A DNA stretch of 64,000 bases from Oscillatoria nigro-viridis PCC 7112 (lineage in GTDB: Bacteria > Cyanobacteriota > Cyanobacteriia > Cyanobacteriales > Microcoleaceae): contig NC_019729.1 in the NCBI RefSeq assembly GCF_000317475.1, positions 3,858,501 through 3,922,500 on the forward strand, read 5' to 3'. The position numbers and the translations under genes were made by a program. Shown in pieces: positions 52,859-61,984 of this stretch. The notes beneath the pieces were generated by a model. That model saw nothing but the letters and a program-made list of their open reading frames with translations, did no database searches and was not told the origin of the DNA. Within the stretch, counting starts at the first letter, position 1, and every line of letters begins with the position of its first letter.

Positions 52859-53632
52859 ATGGAAAATTGCTGTCTTTTAATCAGTGCTAACGAATCTTAT
52901 CAAATGGCAGAAAAAGATTTGGAAAAATTTACTGGGATCAAAATTTCTCACAGTACATTACAAAGATTAGTCAAAAGACAAGAATTGGAATTGCCTACAT
53001 CTCAACAAGGAGTCAAAGAAATTACATTGGATGGCGGTAAAGTCAGACTACGCAACGCAACCAAGGGCGAGAGCTGTTACTGGAAAGACTATAAAGCCGT
53101 GTGTTTAGATAATATTTATGCGGGAGCGTTTTTTCAAAATAATCAAGATTTAATTGATTGGACTAATAGCCAAAAATTACTACATCCTATGTATTGCCTC
53201 GGAGATGGCCATGCCGGAATTTGGAACATATTTAAAGAAATTGGAGACAATGAACAAAGACAAGAAATCTTAGATTGGTATCATCTGAAAGAAAATCTCT
53301 ACAAGGTAGGGGGTTCAATAAAACGATTGAAATTAGCCGAAAATATGTTATGGCAAGGCAAAGTTGATGAAGTTATAAATTTATTTAAAGACTTTAAAGG
53401 TCAAGCATTTAAAACGTTTTGCAATTATTTAGATACCCATCGCTGCCGAATAGTAAATTACCAATACTACAAAGAAGAATCCATAAGTTCGATTGGTTCT
53501 GGAACAGTGGAATCAACAATAAAACGCATTGGATTAAGGGTAAAAATATCGGGAGCGCAATGGAATATTGAGAACGTTTCCTCTATGCTTGCTCTTCGCT
53601 GTGCTTATCTCAACGGTCAACTTTCAATTTGA
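52859..53632 (+). CDS. ISKra4 transposase, catalytic frame
   Basis: A 257-residue frame from ATG 52859; the same frame is open upstream to about 52755, so it is really the second half of one protein. Motifs: KEITLDGGKVRLRNA, LGDGHAGIWNIFKEIGD, EILDWYHLKENLYKVGGS and SIGSGTVESTIKRIGLRVKISGAQW, characteristic of ISKra4-family DDE transposases. The protein ends just inside the right terminal repeat. Confidence 0.85.
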   Translation: MENCCLLISANESYQMAEKDLEKFTGIKISHSTLQRLVKRQELELPTSQQGVKEITLDGGKVRLRNATKGESCYWKDYKAVCLDNIYAGAFFQNNQDLIDWTNSQKLLHPMYCLGDGHAGIWNIFKEIGDNEQRQEILDWYHLKENLYKVGGSIKRLKLAENMLWQGKVDEVINLFKDFKGQAFKTFCNYLDTHRCRIVNYQYYKEESISSIGSGTVESTIKRIGLRVKISGAQWNIENVSSMLALRCAYLNGQLSI

Positions 53633-53658
53633 TGTATGTGCCAAAGTGAGATGCACCC

Positions 53659-54126
53659 GGTATCTTGTTTATCCTCTAAGCTATATTTTGCCCAAAGGTA
53701 AACATACTTTTTTGACTTTAAAATCCTCCTTACTTGAGTGCTACTCAGTTCAATTCCTGTCTTTTTTCCTAAATATATGGCAAGTCTAGCTGTTGTCCAT
53801 CTCCCGAATTCATAGCCATATTTCTCAGGTTCTACTTCAATTGTCTCTAGAAGTAAATCAATGTATTCTTCTGTGGCTTTTCGGTAGTTACCCTTCATCC
53901 TATCATCTTTAAAACTGTCTAAATTCTCAGGATCACCATGAATACTCCAATAAGCAACTTTTCTTAGAGAACATCCAATTAGTTCAGCAGTTTGAGCTTG
54001 TGTATTTCCGTTATTTAGTAACAAAAAAATTAAGGCTCTTTGCCGAATATCTGGATGCTCATGCTCTTTTAATACTTGTTGAAGATTTTCCTTTGTTTCG
54101 GAACTTAGAAAGTTTTTAGCAGGCAT
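53659..54126 (-). pseudogene. IS630 transposase, N-terminal part
   Basis: ATG 54126 (MPAKNFLSSETKENLQQVL) encodes the HTH region with DIRQRALIFLLLNNGNTQAQTAELIGCSLRKVAYW and the winged-helix linker with YEFGRWTTARLAIYLGKKTG, then meets the nested insertion after LEDKQDT. The rest is at 51830-52470. Confidence 0.85.
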
Positions 54127-54201
54127 TCACTTTTTCTGAATATCATTATGTTATATTATACCAATATGCGTTTTAAATGCACAACAGCTTAGTACGGAGA
54201 A

Positions 54202-54265
54202 ACCGGGTTTCGAGGAACAGAATCAGTAATGATGCGAGAACTTTAAAGAAACCAGGTTTTGCGCG
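54202..54265. repeat. AAACCGGGTTT element
   Basis: GAAACCGGGTTTCGAGG and AAAGAAACCAGGTTTTGCG belong to the family at 27667, 29161 and 48216. Confidence 0.6.
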
Positions 54266-54343
54266 GTGTACTTCATAAACCTGGAATACGCTGTATCTCT
54301 CTTTTGTCACTTCGGGCGAGAGTATAGCGGTATGGTGCGTCGC

Positions 54344-54994
54344 TCATTGATAGTCGTAAACAATCAGAATTCTGGCGGCGACGCACCCTACTTTAATTAG
54401 AATAGGAGTAGGATAATAATCTCTACCGAAAGTGACAGAAGAGGGATATAATCCAATCCAAAAACTACTATGACGGCGTTGCGATCGTTTCCACTCAATC
54501 AGGCGACCGATGTATTTCTGAATTCCCATAAGCTTAAACTTACGTCCCTGTAAAATAGCGCAACTGTAAGCCAAAGCTATCAATAAAATTAAAGTTTTTA
54601 GGCGGTCGTCAGAAGCGTAGCTTTTTTCAAGATTATAGCCTCCTGTTTTACAGTCCTTAAACATTGCTTCAATACCACTGGGACATTTAAACGCTGTTAC
54701 AGCTTGTTTCAATGTGCCGATATTTGTGAGTAAATACCAGCCTTCATCTTCACCGCTATCTCGATATTTGCGTTGCCAATAACCAGCGACATCAAACAAG
54801 CCAAATCCTTTCTGTTTTGTGACTTTAACTCCCGGCAAATAAAAGCTCGTACCTGGTACTAAACCCCACTCGATCGGCCGCTTAAATTCCTTTCCTTGTT
54901 CTTGAATATACCGTCCCTGTTTTATTCTTAAAACAAACTTGATATTCTTTTCACACAGCCAACTTGCCAGCTTAACACTCCCAAATTCACGCAT
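54344..54994 (-). pseudogene. IS4-like transposase remnant
   Basis: A 216-residue frame matching the C-terminal half of IS4-type transposases: REFGSVKLASWLCEKNIKFVLRIKQG, GWYLLTNIGTLKQAV, and the YREK-like region IEAMFKDCKTGGYNLEKS. Upstream of the ATG the reading KYKFVLLGD precedes a one-base shift before REFGS, so the catalytic domain start is displaced and the N-terminal half is missing. The C-terminal end lies in a GGTGCGTCG palindrome (54334-54387), so the last residues derive from repeat DNA. Confidence 0.7.
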
Positions 54995-55109
54995 CTCCTA
55001 AAAGCACAAATTTATATTTTTTTAGCAGACCAAGGATGGGAGAGATTAAGCTTTGTTGTTCTCGGAGGTTGCTACAGCGATCGGACTGTCGTTGCGGGCG
55101 ATCGCCAAA

Positions 55110-56894
55110 TCAAGAACAATGATAAACTTGATATTCATACCCATCCACCGCAGGCAACTCTGGCGATTCAACCTGACATTTTTGTGCTTCTAGATTGACA
55201 GGTGCGCGAAAATTAACCAACCACAAATCAAGCGGGCGTTCTAATTGACTGAGTGTTTTGTCAAGTGTCCCTGCCGCTATTTCCGGGGCATCCCTTCTCT
55301 GATTAGCCAAAAGAAACAGGGGAGAATCAAAGGCTTTAACTTCTTCTTTCTTCCTAACATCCTTTACATCCATTACATCCGCTACAAAATCCGTTGCCGA
55401 ACTTCTTTCCCATTCCCACCCTATCCCCATCAACTCTCCTATTTCTACATGAGTCTTTTGAGTAGTAGCAATTAACACGGGAACTTTCGAGACTTCGCGG
55501 ATAATCGGAATTAAAAGGTCTGGTTTGTAATATTTGCGATAGCCGAGATTGGAATTTACTGTCACACCGCTTGCAAAACCCATTGCTAAAATTAGCACCA
55601 CTGCTTTTTTGCCCGGAACTTCGATCGCCCGAAAATTAAACCATTGACTTTTTGCTGTAGGTGTGTTAAAAATAACCGCCAAGGTTGCTCCTAACAGCAA
55701 TATCACTCCCGGAAAGTAGACGAAATTGTATCGTGCGCCGCGAGTTAGGTCAATCCCTAGAATATATGCAAAGCTGAAAAATAGGAAAATTGCTCCTAGC
55801 ACAAATCCGCCGAAAATAACAGTACCTAAACGAGTATTGGTTGTTTTTAAGGAAGTTTTAAGAGCGCTAAACAGGATGGGAAGCACCAATATAAAAAATA
55901 TTGCCATTACGATCGCCGATGCAACCACTACGGCCAAATTTGACGATTCAATGGGCAGCAGAGACATGACAGTGATCCATCCAGCTAAAGCTTGAAAAAT
56001 TGGATTGAGCCAATCTAAAAATGTGCGATCGCCGCTGACAATCCAATTAGTTAGTTCGCTGCCGTATTTATTTGACAAAAATACCGGCAACCAAACTAAA
56101 CCGCCAGCTAAAGTGCCAATCGCTACTGCGAAAAGCCGCCACAGGATTTGAAATTGCCAAATATTAGGCTGCTGGCTGTTTGAAATTGGCAACTTTCCCT
56201 TAAACTCCTGCCAGATTACAGCAATTAATGCTATTGCTTCGGCACACAAAGCCAGTGCAAAAAAGTAGTGAACGGCAATTCCCAAACAGTTAACAACTAC
56301 CCAAAGCAGAACCGCCCAAACAGGCAGGGGAGCGCGCTGTTGCAGCTTTTTTGCAGCTAAGACGAGGCAAAAAAGAGAGGCAATAACTAATAAGATTCCT
56401 AAAGTGTAATGGCGAGCTTCTTGAGCGAGATAAATGCCGTAGGGAGAAACTGCCATCATCGCGGCCCCACATTGACCGACTAAACGAGAACTAAAAGCAA
56501 ATTTGCCCAAAAAGTAGATAGCTGGAACTGAAATTACGCCCAATAATGCAGGAAGAGCTCGCCCAATCCAAACTAAACTATCTTCTGAAGGCCCAAACAG
56601 TCGCATCCACCAGTGGGCGAGCATAAAATATACTGGTGGATGATTGCTTTCTAGGAGCAAATGGTTGAGGACATCTGCAATGTCAGCACCGGGGCGAAAT
56701 TGCAGCGGTTGTAATAATGTAGAAAGGTCGATCGCGCGATCGAGAGGCACCCCTCGAAAACTGTTGCCCAAGCTAAAAACTAGAGTCGAAAACTCGTCTG
56801 TCCACAGCGGTTTCGAGTTTAAATTGGCAAATCGCAAGATCGAGGCGATCGCCGTCCACAGAAATAGCAACAACAGTTGTTTGTTCTTAATCAT
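55110..56894 (-). CDS. GT39-type membrane glycosyltransferase
   Basis: A 594-residue protein with about 10-12 membrane helices and the GT-C hallmark acidic pair in the first external loop (SKPLWTDEFSTLV), then SNHPPVYFMLAHWWMRLFG and YLAQEARHYTLGILLV. These enzymes move sugars from polyprenyl-phosphate carriers to lipids or proteins on the outer membrane face. The next gene encodes a GT2 enzyme that could make the polyprenyl-phosphate sugar. Residues about 498-515 (SSATDFVADVMDVKD, then VRKKEE) are an in-frame repeat insertion. Confidence 0.85.
   Translation of the reverse strand: MIKNKQLLLLFLWTAIASILRFANLNSKPLWTDEFSTLVFSLGNSFRGVPLDRAIDLSTLLQPLQFRPGADIADVLNHLLLESNHPPVYFMLAHWWMRLFGPSEDSLVWIGRALPALLGVISVPAIYFLGKFAFSSRLVGQCGAAMMAVSPYGIYLAQEARHYTLGILLVIASLFCLVLAAKKLQQRAPLPVWAVLLWVVVNCLGIAVHYFFALALCAEAIALIAVIWQEFKGKLPISNSQQPNIWQFQILWRLFAVAIGTLAGGLVWLPVFLSNKYGSELTNWIVSGDRTFLDWLNPIFQALAGWITVMSLLPIESSNLAVVVASAIVMAIFFILVLPILFSALKTSLKTTNTRLGTVIFGGFVLGAIFLFFSFAYILGIDLTRGARYNFVYFPGVILLLGATLAVIFNTPTAKSQWFNFRAIEVPGKKAVVLILAMGFASGVTVNSNLGYRKYYKPDLLIPIIREVSKVPVLIATTQKTHVEIGELMGIGWEWERSSATDFVADVMDVKDVRKKEEVKAFDSPLFLLANQRRDAPEIAAGTLDKTLSQLERPLDLWLVNFRAPVNLEAQKCQVESPELPAVDGYEYQVYHCS
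55345..55406 (-). repeat. Repeat DNA inserted in the GT39-type gene
   Basis: On the minus strand GAAGTTCGGCAACGGATT is followed by TTGTAGCGGATGTAATGG and AAAGGATGTTAGGAAG. The same core occurs at 42471-42605 and in comEC at 50025, and is read in the same frame (SSATD) as in comEC. Confidence 0.75.
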
Positions 56895-56939
56895 TAATTC
56901 AGTAATTCAAAAGCCTAGCGAAGAAGATACCTTAGCCAT

Positions 56940-57010
56940 TAGTCATTAGTCATTAGTCATTTTATCAATTCTCAATTACCAATTACCAATTACCAATTAC
57001 CAATTACGCA
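56940..57010. repeat. TCATTAG and CAATTAC tandem tracts
   Basis: Tandem CATTAGT units then five ACCAATT units between two glycosyltransferase genes. No gene. Confidence 0.7.
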
Positions 57011-57014
57011 TTAC

Positions 57015-58229
57015 CTACTTCACGTCCGTCACCCGCCAGCTCAGCTTCATATTGATCCAGAAATTCCACAGAGTCACAGTCGCGATCGCGATTAAATTAG
57101 CAAGATATTTATTCATCCCAAAAACATTAAACAGCAAATTAAACAGCAGCAAATTCAAAATCAAACCCATCAAGCAAATCGTGTTAAATTTCAACAGCCG
57201 TTTCAATCGCTGGCGCTTTCTTGGCTGCCGCTTAGAAATGTCTCCAAAAGTCCACAAATCATTCCACAAAAAGTTACTGATAATTGCCAATTCAGCAGCA
57301 ACGATCAGACTGCCATTCACCTCAAAATTGAGGATATCGGACAGCACGTACAAAACCCCCAGATTCACAAACACGCCACTGAAACCCACAATGCCAAACC
57401 GCAGAAACTTGCCCATCGGCCAGCGGGCCAACCGCAACCGAAGCAAATGTCGCAAATACTCAATATACTGTTTCCAGGTAACTTTGCTCTCCCCTTCTTG
57501 CCGCTCCTGAAACACGTAACCAACTTCTCCAATCCAGCGGATATCGCCTCTGCCGAGCACTTCAATCAATATTTTGTAACCAGCAGGATTCATGGTTTTG
57601 CCCGCTATGCAACTGCGGCGCACCATAAAATACCCGCTCATCGGATCGGAAACTCGGCCCACCACTCCCGGTAGGATCAGCAACCCCACGGTTTGAGCGC
57701 CCCGCGATAAAAATCGCCTGACAGGGCTCCAGTCGCTCACCCCGCCCTCGCCCACGTGACGACTGGCAGCAGCTAAATCTGCTCCCCGCTGAATTTCTGC
57801 TAAAAGCTGCAACATCGTCTCCGGGGGATGCTGCAAGTCGGCATCGATGACGCCCAAAACCTCGCCCCGAGCCGCCTGCCACCCGCGAATTACGGCCGTG
57901 GAAAGTCCCCGCTCGTGTTCCCGGCGCATCACCCGCAATTGCGGATATTCCGGTGTCAGGGACAGGGCGACTTCCCAGGTGCGATCGGGGCTGTCGTCAT
58001 CGACTACAATTAATTCGTAGTCGCCCGGAATACTGCCATCGAGCAATTGGCTCAATTTTTCCACAATACTCTGGATATTCCTGCACTCGTTGTAGGTGGG
58101 AATTACCAGGGAAAAATAAATTGGCGGTGTGCCTGCGTGTACAAAACCTGAACCGAAAGTCTGTATAGCAGGAATTTGCAAAGGCCCCGACGGCATTGGC
58201 AAGACCTGATTTGCTTCGTTGATGCCCAT
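57015..58229 (-). CDS. GT2 polyprenyl-phosphate glycosyltransferase with GtrA domain
   Basis: A 404-residue protein. Residues about 38-270 are a dolichol-phosphate-mannose-synthase-like GT2 domain: SLVIPTYNECRNI, VVDDDSPDRTWEVA, GVIDADLQHPPE, and SDPMSGYFMVRRS. Residues about 275-400 form a GtrA-like four-helix membrane domain (FLRFGIVGFSGVFVNLGVLY, NFLWNDLWTFGD). It should charge a polyprenyl phosphate with a sugar. The N-terminal 35 residues are variable. It lies 120 bp upstream of the GT39-type gene on the same strand, so the two likely cooperate. Confidence 0.92.
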   Translation of the reverse strand: MGINEANQVLPMPSGPLQIPAIQTFGSGFVHAGTPPIYFSLVIPTYNECRNIQSIVEKLSQLLDGSIPGDYELIVVDDDSPDRTWEVALSLTPEYPQLRVMRREHERGLSTAVIRGWQAARGEVLGVIDADLQHPPETMLQLLAEIQRGADLAAASRHVGEGGVSDWSPVRRFLSRGAQTVGLLILPGVVGRVSDPMSGYFMVRRSCIAGKTMNPAGYKILIEVLGRGDIRWIGEVGYVFQERQEGESKVTWKQYIEYLRHLLRLRLARWPMGKFLRFGIVGFSGVFVNLGVLYVLSDILNFEVNGSLIVAAELAIISNFLWNDLWTFGDISKRQPRKRQRLKRLLKFNTICLMGLILNLLLFNLLFNVFGMNKYLANLIAIATVTLWNFWINMKLSWRVTDVK

Positions 58230-58354
58230 AATTTCAGTGTTCAGAAAGTCAAGGATGGTTTTGTAAGACTTGAGATTTTAGGATATCGTTCCTCCATAAT
58301 TGATTAGTTAAAATATAAAAACGCCTTAATTCTAGTCAGTAATTATGTAGTTGA

Positions 58355-59515
58355 ATGAAAAAGAAAACTGTGGATGCAATTCTCGATCGAGCTTTACAAG
58401 GTTATAACATCTCTACCGCAGAGGCCTTGGTGCTTTTGCAGCAAAGAGATCCAGACGCGCGCTCTTCTATTCAAACAACGGCTGACTTGCTCCGCCGCCG
58501 GCAATCAGGGGATACTGTCACCTACGTTATCAACCGCAATATTAACTTCACCAATATTTGCGAGCAGCATTGCAGTTTTTGTGCATTCCGCCGCGACGAG
58601 AAAGATGAGGGCGCTTTTTGGTTAGATGCAGCCCAAATTCAGGAAAAGGCAACTGATGCAGTGCAGCGGGGTGCGACGGAAATTTGTATGCAGGGGGGCT
58701 TAAATCTTCAAGCTAAGCTCAACGGCGCATCTTTGCCTTATTATCTGCAATTGGTAAAAACCATTAAGGATAAGTTTCCTCAGTTGCACTTGCACGCTTT
58801 TTCGCCGCAAGAAATAGAATTTATTGCCCGAGAAGATAATCTGAGTTTCAGCTATGTAATTTCGGCTTTGCAGGATGCGGGAATCGGTTCGATGCCGGGA
58901 ACTGCGGCGGAAGTTCTCGACGATGCTGTGCGACGGGTGATTTGCCCGGAAAAACTCAATTCGGCAACTTGGCTGGAAATTGTGGGAACTGCTCACCGTC
59001 TGGGTTTGCCGACAACGAGTACGATGCTTTGCGGGCATGTTGAGACAGCCGAACAGCAGGTTTTGCATTTAGAAAAAGTGCGATCGCTCCAACAAACTGC
59101 GATCGACCAAAACTATCCGGCACGCATTACAGAATTTATTTTACTACCATTTGTCGGACAGCAAGCACCGGCTCCTTTGCGGAGTCGAGTCGGCCGCGAC
59201 CAACCAATTTTAGAAGATACATTGTTACTCACCGCTGTATCGAGAATTTTCTTAGGCAATTTGATTTCCAATCACCAGCCGAGTTGGGTAAAATTAGGTT
59301 TAGATGGAGCTACAGAAGCGCTGAAATGGGGCTGCAACGACATCGGCGGCACTTTGATGGAAGAGCACATTACGACAATGGCCGGTGCGGTTGGCGGCAG
59401 TTGTCAGTCGGTGGAAGATTTGCAAAATGCGATTAGTTCTTTGGGGCGGAGTTATCAGCAAAGAGATACAATTTATCGACCTTTAGGGGTTGACAATTTG
59501 GCAGTAAGTGTGTGA
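58355..59515 (+). CDS. cofH: F0 synthase subunit CofH (radical SAM)
   Basis: A 386-residue radical SAM enzyme. The 4Fe-4S ligands C69, C73 and C76 lie in [15 protein letters not shown]. Further: [21 protein letters not shown], and [16 protein letters not shown] [15 protein letters not shown]. CofH joins a ribityl-aminouracil to tyrosine, and CofG finishes the deazaflavin ring (F0). F0 is the chromophore of some photolyases and precursor of F420. CofG is not in this window. Start ATG 58355 ([14 protein letters not shown]). Confidence 0.93.
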   Translation: MKKKTVDAILDRALQGYNISTAEALVLLQQRDPDARSSIQTTADLLRRRQSGDTVTYVINRNINFTNICEQHCSFCAFRRDEKDEGAFWLDAAQIQEKATDAVQRGATEICMQGGLNLQAKLNGASLPYYLQLVKTIKDKFPQLHLHAFSPQEIEFIAREDNLSFSYVISALQDAGIGSMPGTAAEVLDDAVRRVICPEKLNSATWLEIVGTAHRLGLPTTSTMLCGHVETAEQQVLHLEKVRSLQQTAIDQNYPARITEFILLPFVGQQAPAPLRSRVGRDQPILEDTLLLTAVSRIFLGNLISNHQPSWVKLGLDGATEALKWGCNDIGGTLMEEHITTMAGAVGGSCQSVEDLQNAISSLGRSYQQRDTIYRPLGVDNLAVSV

Positions 59516-59559
59516 TTTTTTGGATGTGAAGTGCGAAATGCGTAACGCATCCTAGGAGT

Positions 59560-60198
59560 TTAGCCGATCGCACTTTCAAATTCTTCTAGCGCTTGCAAAT
59601 TTCCAACCTGCCAAGCACGTTCCACTGTAGCAGGAATCAGTTGGGCGATCGCGATTTCTGGAAAATTCGGACTAATATCCGATTCTACATACTCTCCATC
59701 TTGCAGCAAATAAATGCGAAGTCTGCCGCTGTCATAAACCCATACTTCTGGAACTCCAATAATTTTATAGGCATCGATCGTAGTTTTAGAAGTAACATCC
59801 GTCTCAATTGCTAAATCCGGCGGCGGAGCGTCTGGTTGCAGTCGGCGGCGGCCGATCATCCGCTGATAATTTAGAATATAAAAGCAAGCATCAGGTTCAA
59901 CTCCTGCTGCACCTTCCCCTTTGAAAGTAGTAGAACCAAAAGGTTCATATCTTCTGCCCGCCGACTTGAGTAAAATTTTTACAATATCGGAAATTAAATC
60001 TTTCGGCCTTTCGTGTTCTGGTAAGGGAACCATGATTTCTAAGGTACTGTTGCTGTAGGCAATTCTGGTTCTTCGCTTTTCTCCTAATTCCTGCAAAATC
60101 GACTCAAATTCCAGCCAAGTTATATTGGGAATAGTTACGACACTGCCGGGAGCAAGCATTATTTGGCTAACGGGTTTAAGGACGGGATTAATAGTCAT
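59560..60198 (-). CDS. Uma2-family (DUF820) putative endonuclease
   Basis: A 212-residue protein with the Uma2 PD-(D/E)xK-like fold: HERPKDLISDIVKILL, GVEPDACFYI, PPDLAIETDVTSKT, IGVPEVWVYD. The D and E in the last two motifs fit the catalytic core. This family is greatly expanded in cyanobacteria; roles are unknown, with possible links to mobile elements. Start ATG 60198. Confidence 0.9.
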   Translation of the reverse strand: MTINPVLKPVSQIMLAPGSVVTIPNITWLEFESILQELGEKRRTRIAYSNSTLEIMVPLPEHERPKDLISDIVKILLKSAGRRYEPFGSTTFKGEGAAGVEPDACFYILNYQRMIGRRRLQPDAPPPDLAIETDVTSKTTIDAYKIIGVPEVWVYDSGRLRIYLLQDGEYVESDISPNFPEIAIAQLIPATVERAWQVGNLQALEEFESAIG

Positions 60199-60223
60199 AA
60201 TGTTGATTTATTTTTATTTCTCA

Positions 60224-60268
60224 GTCCGCGCAGGCGGACTTTGTTTATGTAGACGCGATTTCAATCGC
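60224..60268 (-). repeat. Paired-hairpin repeat upstream of the Uma2 gene
   Basis: GTCCGC/GCGGAC (60224-60229 and 60234-60239) and GCGATT/AATCGC (60255-60260 and 60263-60268). Same architecture as 19690-19750, with the second stem changed on both sides. It precedes the Uma2 start by about 25 bases on the minus strand. Confidence 0.7.
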
Positions 60269-60289
60269 CGAGTAATCAAGGGAGTAACT

Positions 60290-60553
60290 TCATTGCAGCC
60301 GGATTAATTTGACTAACAGACTCATGATTTCTCCCTGTTCGGGTGTAATAATGATGCGATTGTCGGGAATGGCGATCGGATGAGTCCAACGAACAGCTTC
60401 CTCGTAGCGCAATGCGTGCAGTTGGTGGATAGTTCGCCGTACCCCCAGCGGCGAACCGATGATGACGTGACGGACTGCTTCGCGATCGCCCTCAAAGGTT
60501 TGGTTGGTTAAAACATTGGGCGATGTTTGGTTTGATGATGAATCTTGCAACAT
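60290..60553 (-). CDS. Conserved hypothetical cyanobacterial protein
   Basis: ATG 60553 (MLQDSSSNQTSPN) gives 87 residues; the longer frame to 60637 adds 28 residues without support. TFEGDREAVRHVIIGSPLGVRRTIHQLHALRYEEA resembles a small family common in cyanobacteria, ending in a hydrophobic strand (GEIMSLLVKLIRL). No known function. Confidence 0.7.
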   Translation of the reverse strand: MLQDSSSNQTSPNVLTNQTFEGDREAVRHVIIGSPLGVRRTIHQLHALRYEEAVRWTHPIAIPDNRIIITPEQGEIMSLLVKLIRLQ

Positions 60554-60768
60554 AGCTTTGACTAATATTTTTGGATAGGTTTGATGCTTTGTAACGGTAA
60601 AACCGCGTACAATAACAAGTTGAAGAAAAGACAGCAATTCCCCTAAAGCACAAGTTGCGGTTCTGGTGCTGTCTAACCTCTCTTGCTACAAGCGTAAATT
60701 AAATAACGGTATACGTCAACGTATTTAATAAAAACGTGCATTAGTTAACATAAAGTAACAAATAGCCT

Positions 60769-61011
60769 ATGGAAATCTCAGAAAGAGCCGAGCGATCGCC
60801 CCTAATGCGACTGAGAGTTCAGCGGTTTTTGACTCAAAAGCAGCTAGCAGAAGCACTTGGAGTTACGGAAGCGACGGTAAGGAACTGGGAATCCGGGCGA
60901 TCTGTACCGAAGCTAACGCCTGTTCAGTTCAAGAAATTGTTAAAGATTTTGCAAATTACTGTCGATGAGTTGCCAGATCAATTTGGTTATCCCAGCGATG
61001 CTGATGGATAG
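60769..61011 (+). CDS. XRE-type helix-turn-helix protein
   Basis: An 80-residue protein with HTH FLTQKQLAEALGVTEATVRNWESG and following VQFKKLLKILQITVDEL. It is convergent to the AAA/TOPRIM-like pair and could regulate nearby genes or itself. The start at 60769 is the only ATG in good position. Confidence 0.85.
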   Translation: MEISERAERSPLMRLRVQRFLTQKQLAEALGVTEATVRNWESGRSVPKLTPVQFKKLLKILQITVDELPDQFGYPSDADG

Positions 61012-61042
61012 AAAATGGAATATTATAATTGAGGCGTTTTAT

Positions 61043-61984
61043 TTAAACGAACTCATACAATATTTTGAAAAAAAAAGGAATATGAGACTTAACATCGCTA
61101 CTTTGCTCTGAATAAAATCTGCCAATTTCTAACGATAGTTGCTCTCTAAATACCCAATCTTCCCGGCTAAAGTCACCAAATGGCTTAATTTGATGCCAAT
61201 AATCTTTAGCTTTTTTAATTGTCAGCAAAACTGCGATAGACTGATTTTTATGCGTTTCATCTACAGCATTTTGAAACCGCTCTTTCCACGAAGCCTGAAA
61301 TGCTTGAACTTCAGTACAATCCAATCCCGAACAGTAACTAATGCGATCGAACGCTCTCTGTAGGTTGTTCTGTAAATCCAAGTCGCTACAAATTGCATGA
61401 GCCATATCCAGATAAATATTTGCGAGTACCGCAGGATTTCCCTGATAAATGGGATCGTTACAACAATTGTCAAATATTGGTTGAAGTTGAGGTGTCAGAA
61501 AATATGCTTCTTTGTGGATCAAACCTGTAATCCAGATCCGGTGCTGTGCTGCGTTTTGCTCTTTCACCTGCGATTTTTCGTAAAGATTCCGAAAAATTGA
61601 TTCTGTATCTGTAAAAATATAATTGTCGATCGTTTGCAGTTGCAAGTCTAAATCTATCATTGCAAAAAGTCGATCGGGATCTAAATATGAATTACTGGTA
61701 TCCTTTTCGTGTAATATTGAAAGAGTAGAGTAGGTGTCTAATACATCTTTGCGATCGCCACAGTTGAAAAATTGTGGCAGCTTTTCTCTCCACCATCTGG
61801 GAACGCAAGCCTTATAAAAGTTGGCATCCGGCATTTCCTCCATTTTTTTATAAGCTTGAGGCGATCGCCTACCCTCGATATCGGAAATAGGGCCTTCGCA
61901 CAATACCACAATTTTGTTTTTAATTCTGCGAGATTGAAGAATTGCCTCACAATGTTTTTTTAGCTGTTCTGGATTAAGACTCAT
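61043..61984 (-). CDS. TOPRIM/DUF4435-like protein, AriB-like partner of the AAA ATPase
   Basis: ATG 61984 overlaps the ATPase stop (ATGAGTCTTAA) and gives 313 residues; a longer frame to 62035 is less likely. TOPRIM-type acidic residues: E30-G31 with D35 in VVLCEGPISD, then D111 and D113 in LFAMIDLDLQ, followed by YIFTDTESIF, matching the order of DUF4435 (E-G, DxD, TDxxxxE). In PARIS defence the DUF4435 nuclease AriB is released by the ATPase AriA. The remaining 180 residues are helical. Assignment rests on motif order, not on a search. Confidence 0.55.
   Translation of the reverse strand: MSLNPEQLKKHCEAILQSRRIKNKIVVLCEGPISDIEGRRSPQAYKKMEEMPDANFYKACVPRWWREKLPQFFNCGDRKDVLDTYSTLSILHEKDTSNSYLDPDRLFAMIDLDLQLQTIDNYIFTDTESIFRNLYEKSQVKEQNAAQHRIWITGLIHKEAYFLTPQLQPIFDNCCNDPIYQGNPAVLANIYLDMAHAICSDLDLQNNLQRAFDRISYCSGLDCTEVQAFQASWKERFQNAVDETHKNQSIAVLLTIKKAKDYWHQIKPFGDFSREDWVFREQLSLEIGRFYSEQSSDVKSHIPFFFKILYEFV

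Larger units (their letters stand above)
52479..53658 (+). mobile_element. ISKra4-type insertion sequence nested in IS630
   Basis: 1180 bp with terminal inverted repeats GGGTGCATCTCACTTTTG (left) and GGGTGCATCTCACTTTGG (right, reverse-complemented). It is flanked by the 8-bp direct duplication GGTATCTT (52471-52478 and 53659-53666). Removing the element and one copy restores the IS630 frame (LEDKQDTVERGLFKDKLAEY). The clear target duplication marks a fairly recent transposition. Confidence 0.9.
51815..54191 (-). mobile_element. IS630-family element, decayed, with a nested insertion
   Basis: Outer ends read inward as TAAGCTGTTCGACATCTAAA (from 51815) and, reverse-complemented from 54191, TAAGCTGTTGTGCATTTAAA, so the terminal inverted repeats match with a few differences. 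Both ends carry the TA dinucleotide duplicated by IS630/Tc1-type insertion. Without the nested element and its duplicated target it would be about 1185 bp between the TA pairs, a normal IS630 size. The transposase is interrupted and has several frameshifts. Confidence 0.8.
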
